Positions 33,528 through 42,588 of a DNA stretch of 64,000 nt are shown here, in pieces. The position numbers were made by a program, and so were the translations under genes. This stretch comes from Peribacillus sp. FSL H8-0477 (lineage in GTDB: Bacteria > Bacillota > Bacilli > Bacillales > DSM-1321): the NCBI RefSeq assembly GCF_038002765.1, contig NZ_JBBODE010000001.1:744001-808000 (forward strand), in the 5' to 3' direction. Within the stretch, counting starts at the first letter, position 1, and the number at the start of each line of letters is the position of its first letter. The notes beneath the pieces were generated by a model that was given only the letters and a program-made list of their open reading frames with translations, was not told the DNA's origin and did not search any database.

Positions 33528-34994
33528 TTAGTTGATTTCTTTTTCTAAAATGCTTTCTGCTTTTTTCACTTGCGTATCATTATTGAGAATTTTATCACGC
33601 AGCATTTCCATTAATGCTAACGTGGTCTCCCCTTCTAATACACCAGTTACTTTAAGATTTTTTTCTTTTTGAAGGTCAGAAACAGCTTTTTTAGTTGCTT
33701 CATCGTAAAAACCATCCGCTTTACCAGGGTCGAATCCGGTTGCTTCAAGCATTTGTTCTGCTGTTTTAATCTCAGTAGAAGTATCTGATTCCTTCATCTT
33801 TTTATCTGGAGAAATATACGCAAGGCTGGCATATTTCGGTAATGATACTTTCACATCAGGCTCGATGCCTTTACCATGAATCCAATTACCATCTGGTGTC
33901 AGCCATTTGTATGCAGTGAATTTAAAATTAGAACCATCATCATATTCATCTGCAGTTTGGACTGTCCCCTTACCAAATGATTTCTCACCAACCAATTGAA
34001 TGTCAGCTGACTCACTTACAGCTGCAGCGACAATTTCAGATGCGCTGGCACTACCGCCGTCAATTAAGACAACGACAGGTTTATCAAAAACAGTTTTATT
34101 ATCTGATTTTGTAATTTCTTTTTGACCGGCACGATTTTCTACCTGGTAAATATTCTCACCCTTAGGAACAAAGAGGCTGGCAATTTCCTGTGCTTTGTTT
34201 AATAAGCCGCCTGGATTTCCACGAAGATCAAGAATAACTCCCTTCATACCCTTTTCTTCCATCTCAGATAGTGCTGTTTTTAACTCTGCTGTCGTGTTAT
34301 CAGAGAAACTCGTAACCTGTATTTTTGCAATTTTACTTGGAAGCAATTCTGCATATACAGTTTCAATCGGAATCGTATCTCGAACAATCGTAACTTTTAG
34401 AGGATCTGATGTTCCGCGGGATATCATCAACTCTACCTTTGTCCCTTTTTTTCCTCGAATTTTCATAACCGCTTCAGTTGAGCTCAACCCTTCTAGACTG
34501 TCTCCATCAACGCTCAAAATAATATCATTTGGCTTAATCCCAGCCTTTTCTGCTGGAGCGCCCTTAATCGGTGATACGACCATGATTTGTTTATCATGTT
34601 CTTGGATTTCAGCACCAATTCCCTCAAACGAAGATGAAATGCTTTCATTAAAGCTCTTAGCTTCCTCTTCATCCATATAAGTAGAATACGGATCATCCAA
34701 TGCTTGAATCATGCCATTGATTGCCCCATCAACAAGCTCATTATCATCGACATCTTTATAGAAGTTCTTTTTCAGGGTATCGTATGTATCATACAACTTT
34801 TGGAATTCCGCATGTTCTGTTTCTTCAACAGGTGCTAGGGACTCTACCTTTTCATCGCCAAAGGTTAAGGCGATTGTGGTTATACCTGCTGTTAAGAAAA
34901 CAATTAAAAATATCCCCATAATAAACGGAAACTTTTTCATTTTAATCAATTTATTTTCTGTTTTCGGTTCTTGCTTATTATGATCTTCCTCCAC
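33528..34994 (-). CDS. carboxy-terminal processing protease (CtpA/CtpB family, S41)
   Basis: 488 residues: N-terminal membrane anchor (about 22-45), cap helices (DPYSTYMDEEEAKSF), PDZ domain (about 118-195), S41 catalytic core with Ser317 in GGSASASE and Lys342 in FGKGTVQ (25 apart, as in the family), and a C-terminal peptidoglycan-binding domain (about 405-465). Membrane-tethered extracellular protease. In B. subtilis the paralogues CtpA and CtpB differ in role (CtpB in sporulation signalling); position near deoD suggests CtpA but is not decisive. GTG start. Confidence 0.9.
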   Translation of the reverse strand: MEEDHNKQEPKTENKLIKMKKFPFIMGIFLIVFLTAGITTIALTFGDEKVESLAPVEETEHAEFQKLYDTYDTLKKNFYKDVDDNELVDGAINGMIQALDDPYSTYMDEEEAKSFNESISSSFEGIGAEIQEHDKQIMVVSPIKGAPAEKAGIKPNDIILSVDGDSLEGLSSTEAVMKIRGKKGTKVELMISRGTSDPLKVTIVRDTIPIETVYAELLPSKIAKIQVTSFSDNTTAELKTALSEMEEKGMKGVILDLRGNPGGLLNKAQEIASLFVPKGENIYQVENRAGQKEITKSDNKTVFDKPVVVLIDGGSASASEIVAAAVSESADIQLVGEKSFGKGTVQTADEYDDGSNFKFTAYKWLTPDGNWIHGKGIEPDVKVSLPKYASLAYISPDKKMKESDTSTEIKTAEQMLEATGFDPGKADGFYDEATKKAVSDLQKEKNLKVTGVLEGETTLALMEMLRDKILNNDTQVKKAESILEKEIN

Positions 34995-35144
34995 TAATTG
35001 TTCACCACTTTCATGTATCCTATCTCCTAAATGAATATTTAGGAATGTTTTATCTATTTTATCAGGTTTACACCGAAACGAAAATAAAAAGTATGTCTAA
35101 CGAGTAAGAACCTAGTGAAAATCATATCTAAAAATCCCTATATT

Positions 35145-35172
35145 TAAGCCTGTATCAATGAAGATACAGGCT
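35145..35172 (-). terminator. hairpin after deoD
   Basis: AAGCCTGTATC-AATGAA-GATACAGGCTT, 11-bp stem eight bases beyond the deoD stop, with a weak U-rich tail on the minus strand. Confidence 0.7.
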
Positions 35173-35179
35173 TACCTTT

Positions 35180-35884
35180 TTATTCTTGTATGGCTGCTTC
35201 GAGTGCTACTTCAATCATTTCACCAAACGTTGATTGACGTTCTTGTGAAGTTGTCTCTTCACCAGTTAGAAGATGATCACTTATGGTTAGAATAGACAGC
35301 GCCTGACGATCAAACTTCGCTGCGATGGTATATAGTGCAGCGGATTCCATCTCGATTGCAAGAATCTTATATTTAGCCCATTTTTCAAGCTCGCTGTTGT
35401 CATTATAGAACTGATCGGCTGTAAAAACGTTTCCAACTTTCAGCTTCAATCCTTTTTTCAATCCAGCTTCATAGGACTTTAATAATAAATCAAAGTCAGC
35501 AGTCGGTGCATAATCCACGCCGCCAAAAGTCAGACGATTCATTTGAGAGTCTGTTGATGCACTCATTGCCAAAATCACATCACGAACTTTAACATCCTTT
35601 TGAATAGCACCTGCTGTTCCTACACGAATCAGCTTTTGAACATTATAGCTGCTAATTAATTCGTTCACATAAATAGAAATCGAAGGAACACCCATGCCTG
35701 TACCTTGTACAGAAATACGTTTACCTTTATAGGTTCCAGTATAACCAAACATGTTTCTAACATCATTATATTGAACTGCATCTTCTAAGAACGTTTCCGC
35801 AATATATTTAGCCCGCAGCGGGTCTCCTGGTAATAATACCGTATCCGCAATTTCATTTTCTTTTGCATTAATATGTACACTCAT
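35180..35884 (-). CDS. deoD: purine nucleoside phosphorylase, DeoD type
   Basis: 234 residues, the normal length for the hexameric bacterial enzyme that splits purine (deoxy)nucleosides with phosphate. Characteristic motifs are in place: [15 protein letters not shown] (phosphate binding), [23 protein letters not shown], the substrate-binding [10 protein letters not shown] and ILTISDHL with catalytic Asp. ATG follows AAGGAGG. Located next to ctp- and yod-type genes as in B. subtilis. Confidence 0.96.
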   Translation of the reverse strand: MSVHINAKENEIADTVLLPGDPLRAKYIAETFLEDAVQYNDVRNMFGYTGTYKGKRISVQGTGMGVPSISIYVNELISSYNVQKLIRVGTAGAIQKDVKVRDVILAMSASTDSQMNRLTFGGVDYAPTADFDLLLKSYEAGLKKGLKLKVGNVFTADQFYNDNSELEKWAKYKILAIEMESAALYTIAAKFDRQALSILTISDHLLTGEETTSQERQSTFGEMIEVALEAAIQE

Positions 35885-35989
35885 TTAAATTTCCTCCTTA
35901 AAAAGACTGTGAAATATTGACACAGTTTACTATACCATACTGACCATCCTAAAGGGAACCATCCACAAAAACACGGTATTTATTCCATG

Positions 35990-36020
35990 AAAAAACGACG
36001 GGGGTGTCCGTCGTTTCTTA
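35990..36020 (-). terminator. intrinsic terminator of yozD
   Basis: ACGACGG-GGGTGT-CCGTCGT; on the minus strand it is followed by a U-run. Confidence 0.85.
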
Positions 36021-36058
36021 ACGCTTATGGGTGTGCAGGGTCCGTTGTTACCGGGCGT

Positions 36059-36229
36059 TTATTCATCCGTCTCTTCATCGATGATACACTTCTCCAATAA
36101 ATAGTCGAATGTGATATCTGCAAGATCTTCGAGTTCAGATTCAGCCGGAATATATCCCCGTTTCATCAGCTCTTGATAGAAAAATTCTGCAATTTCTTCC
36201 GTATCAATAAAAACCTCAATCTCCCGCAT
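36059..36229 (-). CDS. yozD: YozD family small protein
   Basis: 56 residues starting MREIEVFIDTEEIAEFFYQE and ending in an acidic tail. The TEEIAEFFYxEL..RGYIP...LEDLADITFDYLLEKCIIDEE pattern is that of Bacillus YozD. Role unknown. ATG at 36229 follows GGGGGCG. Neighbours deoD, yodN and yozE are also neighbours in B. subtilis, which supports the call. Separate terminator at 35990. Confidence 0.88.
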   Translation of the reverse strand: MREIEVFIDTEEIAEFFYQELMKRGYIPAESELEDLADITFDYLLEKCIIDEETDE

Positions 36230-36320
36230 ATCATCGCCCCCTTGTTACAGGTGTATGAACAGCTTTAGACAATTATGCCTGTATTCCAGCTGTCATCAGG
36301 TTTCGGCCTATATTCTACTG

Positions 36321-37028
36321 TCAATTTGCTAACTTTTTATTTGAATAGAGTTCACTCGCCGTTTTTTTTATCTTCACCATGGCAACGCTCATCACATGTT
36401 TATAGTCCTCATCGCCAAAGAGAGTGAATAGAATTTGATAGTCATTGTATAAATCGAGCAGGCCATCGATCAGCTGTTTTTTTTCCTCCATATTTTTTCG
36501 CCTTTCCCCTTCTGTTATAGCAGGTTTTTTTGATAAGGCGTCAGGATCAAGAACCACATTTTTCTTTGGGCTGCTAGCATGCATTCCCATATTTTTTATG
36601 AAGCTTTCTGCTTTTTCAGCATCTGCTATCAATTCCATTTCTTCTTCATGTGTTTCCAGCCACTCGCCATCGGAAATCCGTGAAAGTTCATAGATGACAT
36701 CTTCCCATGCATGCTCTTGGTAACGCCAGATCTCAGTACGAAATCCGATAACCTTAAAATAGTCCTGCTCATATCCCTCTACCTTTACCAAATCTCCAAA
36801 GATAAACTTATACTCAATATCGATTTGTTCGGCTTCAGTATGAATTTCACCCTCATATTCAAAGATATGCTGCAAAGTCGTTTCTAAATATAACCCTTCG
36901 CTATGGTTAACTTCATAAATAAATACTCCATCCAAATACTTAACATCTGTTATATTCCCTACTGTGCCGTACATTGAAATGACGACTGTGTCGCCTTTCT
37001 TAAATTTCGGCTGTTTTTTTTTCCCCAT
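36321..37028 (-). CDS. yodN: YodN-like protein
   Basis: 235 residues from ATG 37028. GAGGGG is nine bases upstream of it, whereas the ATG at 37037 directly abuts that site. Begins MGKKKQPKFKKGDTVVISMYGTVG (SH3-like strand pattern), includes DIEYKFIFGDLVKVEGYEQDYFKVIGFRTE and ends in a helical region (MEEKKQLIDGLLDLYNDYQILFTLFGDEDYKH). Matches YodN by pattern and by position between yozD and yozE. No biochemical function is known. Confidence 0.78.
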   Translation of the reverse strand: MGKKKQPKFKKGDTVVISMYGTVGNITDVKYLDGVFIYEVNHSEGLYLETTLQHIFEYEGEIHTEAEQIDIEYKFIFGDLVKVEGYEQDYFKVIGFRTEIWRYQEHAWEDVIYELSRISDGEWLETHEEEMELIADAEKAESFIKNMGMHASSPKKNVVLDPDALSKKPAITEGERRKNMEEKKQLIDGLLDLYNDYQILFTLFGDEDYKHVMSVAMVKIKKTASELYSNKKLAN

Positions 37029-37220
37029 AAGAGACATCCCCTCAACATAGGTCCTAAATGTTTATTACTAAAGTATATGCATATCCAAGCCATATGGTTA
37101 AGAAACATTGAGGATATATGATAAATCCCGCGCGGAAATATGGAGGAGTCGAACATGTATCTCAAGAAGACCTATTTTCAGGGATGATTAATGAAGAAAC
37201 GCGGGTAATCAATAATATCG

Positions 37221-37436
37221 TTAGAGACTTTCTTGATAAATTTCCCACGCTTCGTCAAAGACGGCCATATTCGGTAAATAACTTCCGTTCATTTCAAGGT
37301 ATCTGCTCACTTCATCATAATCAGTTGATTGTTTTGGAAACTCGTGATCTTTAAAGGCTTCATTGGCAAATCTAGTGATTTCATCTATAATTTTCGGTTG
37401 TCTGTATGTCATCAAAAACAAATAAAAAGGTTTCAT
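37221..37436 (-). CDS. yozE: YozE_SAM-like / UPF0346 protein
   Basis: 71 residues: FYLFLMTYRQPK, ITRFANEAFKDHEFPKQSTDYDEVSRYLE and FDEAWEIYQ fit the YozE family (UPF0346), a small helical SAM-like fold of unknown role. ATG at 37436 follows AGGAGG. The antisense frame at 37118-37354 is a shadow. Same neighbourhood as in B. subtilis. Confidence 0.93.
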   Translation of the reverse strand: MKPFYLFLMTYRQPKIIDEITRFANEAFKDHEFPKQSTDYDEVSRYLEMNGSYLPNMAVFDEAWEIYQESL

Positions 37437-37512
37437 GGTTCCTCCTATATATAATGCGTCATTTATTGTGTACTAAATATAACGAAAGTTCCGGAAGACG
37501 TCAAAAAACAAC

Positions 37513-37540
37513 ACAAAAAACGCACCATTATAGGTGCGCC
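37513..37540 (-). terminator. intrinsic terminator
   Basis: CGCACC-ATTATA-GGTGCG with six U on the minus strand, 3' of the small membrane-protein gene at 37557-37751. Confidence 0.85.
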
Positions 37541-37556
37541 AATTTAAGATAACTGT

Positions 37557-37751
37557 TCAATTCGTCCAACGGCCTGTTTTCGCCATTTCCAGCAAGGCCC
37601 ATATTACATTAAACATTAAGAGTGCAATCGTAATCGGGATGGCGTGCAGCCATGATCTACCGTATTTCCTATTGATGACTGCTACGAAGTATCCACAGCT
37701 AAATAAGCCACACATCGCCGCTATCATCATGATTGTTAATGCCCAGTACAT
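37557..37751 (-). CDS. small two-helix membrane protein
   Basis: 64 residues with two hydrophobic segments (about 3-27 and 38-56) separated by a basic loop (INRKYGRSWLHA). ATG at 37751 follows GGGGAGAGG, and an intrinsic terminator comes after the stop. No family is recognised. The plus-strand frame at 37534-37803 lacks a ribosome site. Confidence 0.7.
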   Translation of the reverse strand: MYWALTIMMIAAMCGLFSCGYFVAVINRKYGRSWLHAIPITIALLMFNVIWALLEMAKTGRWTN

Positions 37752-37848
37752 TGTCCTCTCCCCTTTACCCCTTACTCACTTTATTGTAAGTGAACCACCT
37801 TGAGCAGCGATGGAGAAGAATGAACATTTCGTGAATAATTGGAGACTA

Positions 37849-39675
37849 CTATCTGATTTCATTATGTGTGAACTGGCTGCTGTACAATTGATTATAAAAA
37901 CCATTCTTCGATAGAAGTTCCTGATGGGTCCCACTTTCAATGATTTCTCCGTGGTCAATAACTAAAATTCGATCGGCATTCTCAACTGTTTTTAAGCGAT
38001 GGGCAATCACAAAACTTGTCCGTCCTTCTGTTAATCGATTCAAGCCTTTTTGGATTTCTATTTCCGTTCTCGTATCAATACTCGATGTCGCTTCATCCAA
38101 AATCAAAATATCTGAATCTGCTAAGATGATTCGCGCTATCGCAATTAATTGACGTTGTCCCTGACTTAAATTGGACCCGCTGGACGTGATGATTGTTTGA
38201 TATTGGTTAGGTAAATGCTTGATGTATCCATGGGCTGAAGCCAATTTCGCCGCTGCGATGACTTCTTCATCACTTGCTTCTAAACGGCCATAACGAATAT
38301 TCTCCATGATCGTCCCGGAAAAGATAAAGGTGTCCTGAAGTACAATGCCTACTTTTTTCCTGATTGCACTGATTTTATACTCCTTAATTGACGTATCATC
38401 AATTCTTATCTCCCCTGAATTACTATCATAAAACCTCATTAACAGATTAATTATAGTCGTTTTACCTGAACCAGTTGGACCTACCAAGGCAACTTTTTCT
38501 CCTGCTTTTACATGAAAATTAATATTTTTCAAGATGGTTTTATGATCGTCATAGCCAAAGTACACATTAGTAAATTCTACATTCCCTTTTAAGGAGTCTA
38601 TGTCTTTTGCGTTTTCCTGATCCTCTATATCCGGAGTTTCATCCATAATTTCAAAAACCCGTTCAGCACCAGCTATGGCAGACTGAAACATATTTAATAG
38701 ACTTGATAACTGGTTAATGGGCCGAAAGAATTGACGGGAATAGGCGACAAAAGCTGCGATAATCCCTACCGTTGCACTACCTTGAAGCGTCATAAATGCA
38801 CCTGTTCCAATTACTAATCCAAGCCCCAAATTATTAATAAAGTTGTTGATTGGACCGAGAAATCCTGAAACGGTATCTGCTGCAATGCTAGAGGTACGTA
38901 GTCTTTCATTGACCACAGAGAATTCAGTAAACATCTTCTCTTCTTTTCCAAAAAGTGAAATGACTTCGTTCCCCGATATGGACTCTTCAATAAAACCATT
39001 CAACTCACCCAAATCCCGCTGGCGTTTAATGAAGTTACTGCTGCTGTATGTAATGATTTTCTTGGTCGAATAGACCATCACAGGGATAATCAGCAGTGTC
39101 ACAATAGCCAGCACCCAATTTAGTGAAAACATGGCGATGGTCACCCCAGCGACCATTAAGATGGACGAAAATAATTGAATGACACTTTGGCTGAGTGCAT
39201 TGTTCAAGCTGTCGATATCATTTGTTACCCGGCTCATCAAATCACCATGTGAATGTTTATCAAAAAACTTGATCGATAATGTCTGAAGTTTGGTAAATAA
39301 ATCTTGGCGTATGTTCCGAATTGTCTGTAAGGAAACTCGAACCATCAAATAAGTTTGCAGCCAAGTAAATATGGATGATGCCGTATAGACTACAGCAAGA
39401 ATGATTAAATACCGAAATGTGCCTGCCATATCTTTTGGAAGAATGTATTGATCAATAATTAGTCCAATTAAATAAGGTCCAAGTAACCCTAATAATGTAG
39501 AGATGATGACAAAGATAATGGTTGCAATCAGTGCTGCCTTTTCCTTCGCCATATACCGCCATATCCGCTTCATGGTTTGTTTTTTATCCTTTGCTTTAAC
39601 GACCGGACCGCCAAAACCTCTTGGTCCGCGAGCACGACCAATTACATCCGGAGCCTGCATAGTCGTTTTACTCAT
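37849..39675 (-). CDS. ABC exporter half-transporter B (canonical ATPase site)
   Basis: 608 residues from ATG 39675 behind GGAGGAGG; its start overlaps the end of the partner gene by 8 bases. N-terminal 50 residues are basic/Gly-rich (RARGPRGFGGPV), then six helices and an ABC domain with Walker A GPTGSGKTT, signature LSQGQ, Walker B ILILDEATSS and switch His in VIAHRLKT. All catalytic residues are intact. Partner of the gene at 39668-41410, forming a BmrCD/LmrCD-like heterodimer. Controlled probably by the PadR gene at 41426. Confidence 0.92.
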   Translation of the reverse strand: MSKTTMQAPDVIGRARGPRGFGGPVVKAKDKKQTMKRIWRYMAKEKAALIATIIFVIISTLLGLLGPYLIGLIIDQYILPKDMAGTFRYLIILAVVYTASSIFTWLQTYLMVRVSLQTIRNIRQDLFTKLQTLSIKFFDKHSHGDLMSRVTNDIDSLNNALSQSVIQLFSSILMVAGVTIAMFSLNWVLAIVTLLIIPVMVYSTKKIITYSSSNFIKRQRDLGELNGFIEESISGNEVISLFGKEEKMFTEFSVVNERLRTSSIAADTVSGFLGPINNFINNLGLGLVIGTGAFMTLQGSATVGIIAAFVAYSRQFFRPINQLSSLLNMFQSAIAGAERVFEIMDETPDIEDQENAKDIDSLKGNVEFTNVYFGYDDHKTILKNINFHVKAGEKVALVGPTGSGKTTIINLLMRFYDSNSGEIRIDDTSIKEYKISAIRKKVGIVLQDTFIFSGTIMENIRYGRLEASDEEVIAAAKLASAHGYIKHLPNQYQTIITSSGSNLSQGQRQLIAIARIILADSDILILDEATSSIDTRTEIEIQKGLNRLTEGRTSFVIAHRLKTVENADRILVIDHGEIIESGTHQELLSKNGFYNQLYSSQFTHNEIR

Positions 39676-41410
39676 AGGAGACCTCCTCCTTCCCGTTTTG
39701 TGTGGCAAAGATATCCCGATAAATGCTGCTTTCAGCGAGTAAATCTTCATGGTTTCCTTTTGCTGCAACCATTCCATCATCTATAACGAGAATCTGATCA
39801 GCATCAATTAGGGATGAAATTTTGGCAGAGACGATGAACACCGTGGTATCCGGATGATTTTGTTTTATTGCCTGTTGCACCGCTGCTTCTGATATGGCAT
39901 CAATGGCTGATGTTGAATCATCTAAAATCAATATTTGAGGTTCACGAATAAAGGCCCGAGCCATTGATAAACGCTGTTTTTGCCCGCCAGACAGATTCGT
40001 TGCGTCTTGCATGATTTCATGATTATATGTATCTTCAAATCGTTCAATAAATTCCAGTGCAGACGCAGACCGTGCTGCCTGTTCCATTTCTACATTTGTT
40101 GCCTGTTCTTTCCCAAAAAATAAATTCTCTTCAATGCTTCCAGAAAACAGCGTGGCATTTTGCGGCACAAAACCAATCGCCTTACGCAGTTTGTCTAAAG
40201 GGTATTCCTTAATGTTTACGCCATCAATAAGAATCGCTCCAGAATCAGGGTCATATAGACGGGGAATCAATTTTACGAGTGTTGATTTCCCACAGCCTGT
40301 GGACCCAATAATACCGATTTTCTCACCTGATTTGGCTGCAAATGATATATTCTTCAACACATATTCTCCATTTTTACTATAACTGAAATTGACATCTTTG
40401 AATTCCACCTCACCTCGAATACCAGGCAGTGAAGCAGGATTTGCAGGTTCTGTGATATCAATGTTTGTATCAAGCACCTGTCCAATCCGATCCGCTGATG
40501 TGAAGGAACGAGTTATTTGCATCAATACATTGCTGCTTGACATCAACCCATTCATCATAATATTCAGGTAATTAATAAACGCTAAAATCACACCAATTTG
40601 AAGAGCACCTGCATTAACTTTTATTGCTCCCATCCAGATCCCCGCAACCATGCCGATGTTCACCACGAACAAGATTATTGGCATTAGAGAAAGAATAACT
40701 TGCTCGGCTGAGAGATTTCTCTCCATTAAGAAATCATTCATACTTTTAAACTGTTTTTTTTCATACTCCTCATGATTAAATGCTTTTATGACACGAATCC
40801 CTGCCAATGTCTCCTGAAGCTTTATATTAATCCGGTCCATCCCTTGTTGCACTTTTATAAATAATTTTCCCGATCTAGAAGAAAAATAATAAATACAAAC
40901 AATAAGAATCGGGATCGTAAGGAGTAATACAGGGAATAACTCACGAGCAGTCAACCAGACAATAACGACAGATCCGATAAACATTAACGGTCCTCGCACA
41001 AAAATCCGCAAGATCATCATGACTGCCTGCTGAACGGCTGCAATATCGTTCGTCACGATGGTGATTAATTTCCCAGTACCAAAAGTATCTGTATTTTGGT
41101 TAGAGAATTGTTTTGTTTTCCTGAACACATCCCGGCGTATATCTGCTGCGAAATTTACAGCTGCCTTCGTACTATAAATCGAACTTCCCACCCCGCCGAT
41201 TAATCCAACAAAAGCAGTCAATAACATGAGCAGTCCGAGTTTCAAAACATAGCCATTGTCATTTTCAGCAATTCCCACATCGATTATATGCTGCATAATG
41301 GTCGGCTGCAGTAAATCCATCCCTACTTCTATACACATTAGTAACGGTCCCAAAATGGCAAAAAGCGTATAGGGTTTTATATAAGGAAGCAGTTTCCTCA
41401 AAGACTTCAT
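39668..41410 (-). CDS. ABC exporter half-transporter A (degenerate ATPase site)
   Basis: 580 residues: six helices then an ABC domain with Walker A GSTGCGKST and signature LSGGQ, but Walker B reads ILILDDSTSAID (Asp instead of catalytic Glu) and the switch region reads IVSAKISS (no His). This is the asymmetry of heterodimeric exporters such as BmrC/BmrD, in which one site is inactive. Exports drugs or lipids; substrate unknown. ATG follows GAGGAGG. Cotranscribed with the PadR gene upstream (15-base gap) and the partner downstream. Confidence 0.92.
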   Translation of the reverse strand: MKSLRKLLPYIKPYTLFAILGPLLMCIEVGMDLLQPTIMQHIIDVGIAENDNGYVLKLGLLMLLTAFVGLIGGVGSSIYSTKAAVNFAADIRRDVFRKTKQFSNQNTDTFGTGKLITIVTNDIAAVQQAVMMILRIFVRGPLMFIGSVVIVWLTARELFPVLLLTIPILIVCIYYFSSRSGKLFIKVQQGMDRINIKLQETLAGIRVIKAFNHEEYEKKQFKSMNDFLMERNLSAEQVILSLMPIILFVVNIGMVAGIWMGAIKVNAGALQIGVILAFINYLNIMMNGLMSSSNVLMQITRSFTSADRIGQVLDTNIDITEPANPASLPGIRGEVEFKDVNFSYSKNGEYVLKNISFAAKSGEKIGIIGSTGCGKSTLVKLIPRLYDPDSGAILIDGVNIKEYPLDKLRKAIGFVPQNATLFSGSIEENLFFGKEQATNVEMEQAARSASALEFIERFEDTYNHEIMQDATNLSGGQKQRLSMARAFIREPQILILDDSTSAIDAISEAAVQQAIKQNHPDTTVFIVSAKISSLIDADQILVIDDGMVAAKGNHEDLLAESSIYRDIFATQNGKEEVSYE

Positions 41411-41425
41411 GGAAATCCCTCCTCT

Positions 41426-41887
41426 CTATCTGTTAGCTATCTTCAAACGCTCTGTCATTTCAGTTAAAAAGGCACTCATTTCTGCAGCGATGTCCGGATT
41501 ACTTCGTACTCGTTTCATCGCTTTATGCATTTCTTCTTCCCACTGATCAACAGCAGTCTTTAACTGAACAAATTCTTTTGAGTTCCGCCAAATCATTCGT
41601 TCCTTCCAACTTACCCAGAAATCTCCCTCTTCTCGTTTCCGAAGCTCCTTTAGACGTTCCTTTCCTTCTTCCGTAATAAAATAAGTCTTTTTCTCTAAAC
41701 CAGACTCAAGATTTATCAATTCCTTTTCCAATAATTCCTGAAGGGCAGGATAAATCGTACCCGCACTTGCTGAATAAAGTCCGTCAGAACGACTCTCTAA
41801 TTCCTTCATAATTTGATAACCATGCATTGATTCTTCTTTAAGCAAATGCAAGATCGCTGACTTTATAAACCCTCTTCTCTTTTTCAT
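41426..41887 (-). CDS. PadR-family transcriptional repressor
   Basis: 153 residues from ATG 41887 (GGTGG eight bases upstream; the GTG at 41899 overlaps that site). Winged helix at the N-terminus (GFIKSAILHLLKEESMHGYQIMKELE, SAGTIYPALQELLEKELI) followed by a dimerising helical tail. PadR proteins often repress adjacent multidrug ABC genes and respond to the drug. First gene of the operon, with a palindrome just upstream that is a likely operator. Confidence 0.92.
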   Translation of the reverse strand: MKKRRGFIKSAILHLLKEESMHGYQIMKELESRSDGLYSASAGTIYPALQELLEKELINLESGLEKKTYFITEEGKERLKELRKREEGDFWVSWKERMIWRNSKEFVQLKTAVDQWEEEMHKAMKRVRSNPDIAAEMSAFLTEMTERLKIANR

Positions 41888-41915
41888 AAATCTCACCACC
41901 TATCTATATCGAAAA

Positions 41916-41939
41916 TTTTAACCGATATAACGGTTAAAA
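41916..41939. promoter_or_regulatory. candidate PadR operator palindrome
   Basis: TTTTAACCG-N6-CGGTTAAAA, perfect nine-base arms, 29 bases upstream of the padR ATG. A second, overlapping ATATCG...CGATAT repeat starts at 41906. Confidence 0.6.
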
Positions 41940-42244
41940 ACAAGCGATACATCTATCATAAGTATCCATTTCTAGAAACTACAAACAAAAAAAAAGAAAC
42001 ACTCGTAATGTATCACTTTAAGTGCTAGTTTGGACATGCAAAATAACCCAGCTACCTTAAAAGAAGCTTAGCTGAGTTTCTTCATTAATCAAATAGTATG
42101 ATAGGAGTAAATTAACTTCTAAAGTGATACCCAGTAGTGAGAAGTCTTTTTCTTACGTTATGTTAACTTACCCCTTGAAATCGGAAGGTGACCTCCTGCC
42201 GGCTTTTTAACGTGAATAAAAAAAAGAAAAATAAATGGATATTT
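41940..42244. other. gene-free stretch with an inverted-repeat bounded segment
   Basis: About 300 bases without a coding frame. Within it a 121-bp segment (42010-42130) has perfect 11-bp inverted ends and an internal imperfect hairpin (CCCAGCTACCTT ... AAGCTTAGCTGAG). Confidence 0.55.
42010..42130. repeat. 121-bp segment with 11-bp terminal inverted repeats
   Basis: GTATCACTTTA at 42010-42020 and its exact complement TAAAGTGATAC at 42120-42130. No coding capacity; could be a miniature inverted-repeat element or an IS remnant. No target duplication is apparent. Confidence 0.4.
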
Positions 42245-42361
42245 ATGTATAGTAAATATAAAATTGTTACTGGAGGTGAAAAACTTTTATCTCGGATTTT
42301 TGGAACTCTCTTATTAGTGGCGGGAACTATAGTTATCCTATTGCCATTTTTAATATCATAA
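42245..42361 (+). CDS. possible 38-aa membrane peptide
   Basis: ATG at 42245 opens a 38-codon frame beginning MYSKYKIVTGGEKLLSRIFG, followed by one hydrophobic helix (TLLLVAGTIVILLPFLIS). The composition looks like a real small membrane protein, but the upstream ribosome site is weak (GGA only), and an internal GGAGGTG is not in position for an in-frame ATG. No family is recognised. Confidence 0.35.
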   Translation: MYSKYKIVTGGEKLLSRIFGTLLLVAGTIVILLPFLIS

Positions 42362-42588
42362 TTCTACGTGAATTTGAATGAATGATTTGTGTAAGAATCA
42401 TACATTCAGAGACCCCCTCATTTTTCCCTTTGAGGATATTTTCATCATGCTTTAATTCTTCGATGATTAACTCTAAGAAGTGTTTCCGAAAAGCAAAAGC
42501 TCCTTTCCCTATTAACATTTTGATTATTGATAGTTACGAACTTTAAAAGGTTTAGTATCAGTCTAAAGGAAGGAATCGTGAAAAAAAT

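Noticed and set aside
36020-36060. 13-codon frame overlapping the yozD stop (MNKRPVTTDPAHP)
   Set aside because: Too short to judge; no independent support.
42333-42518. Minus-strand 61-codon frame
   Set aside because: No ribosome site and no recognisable features.
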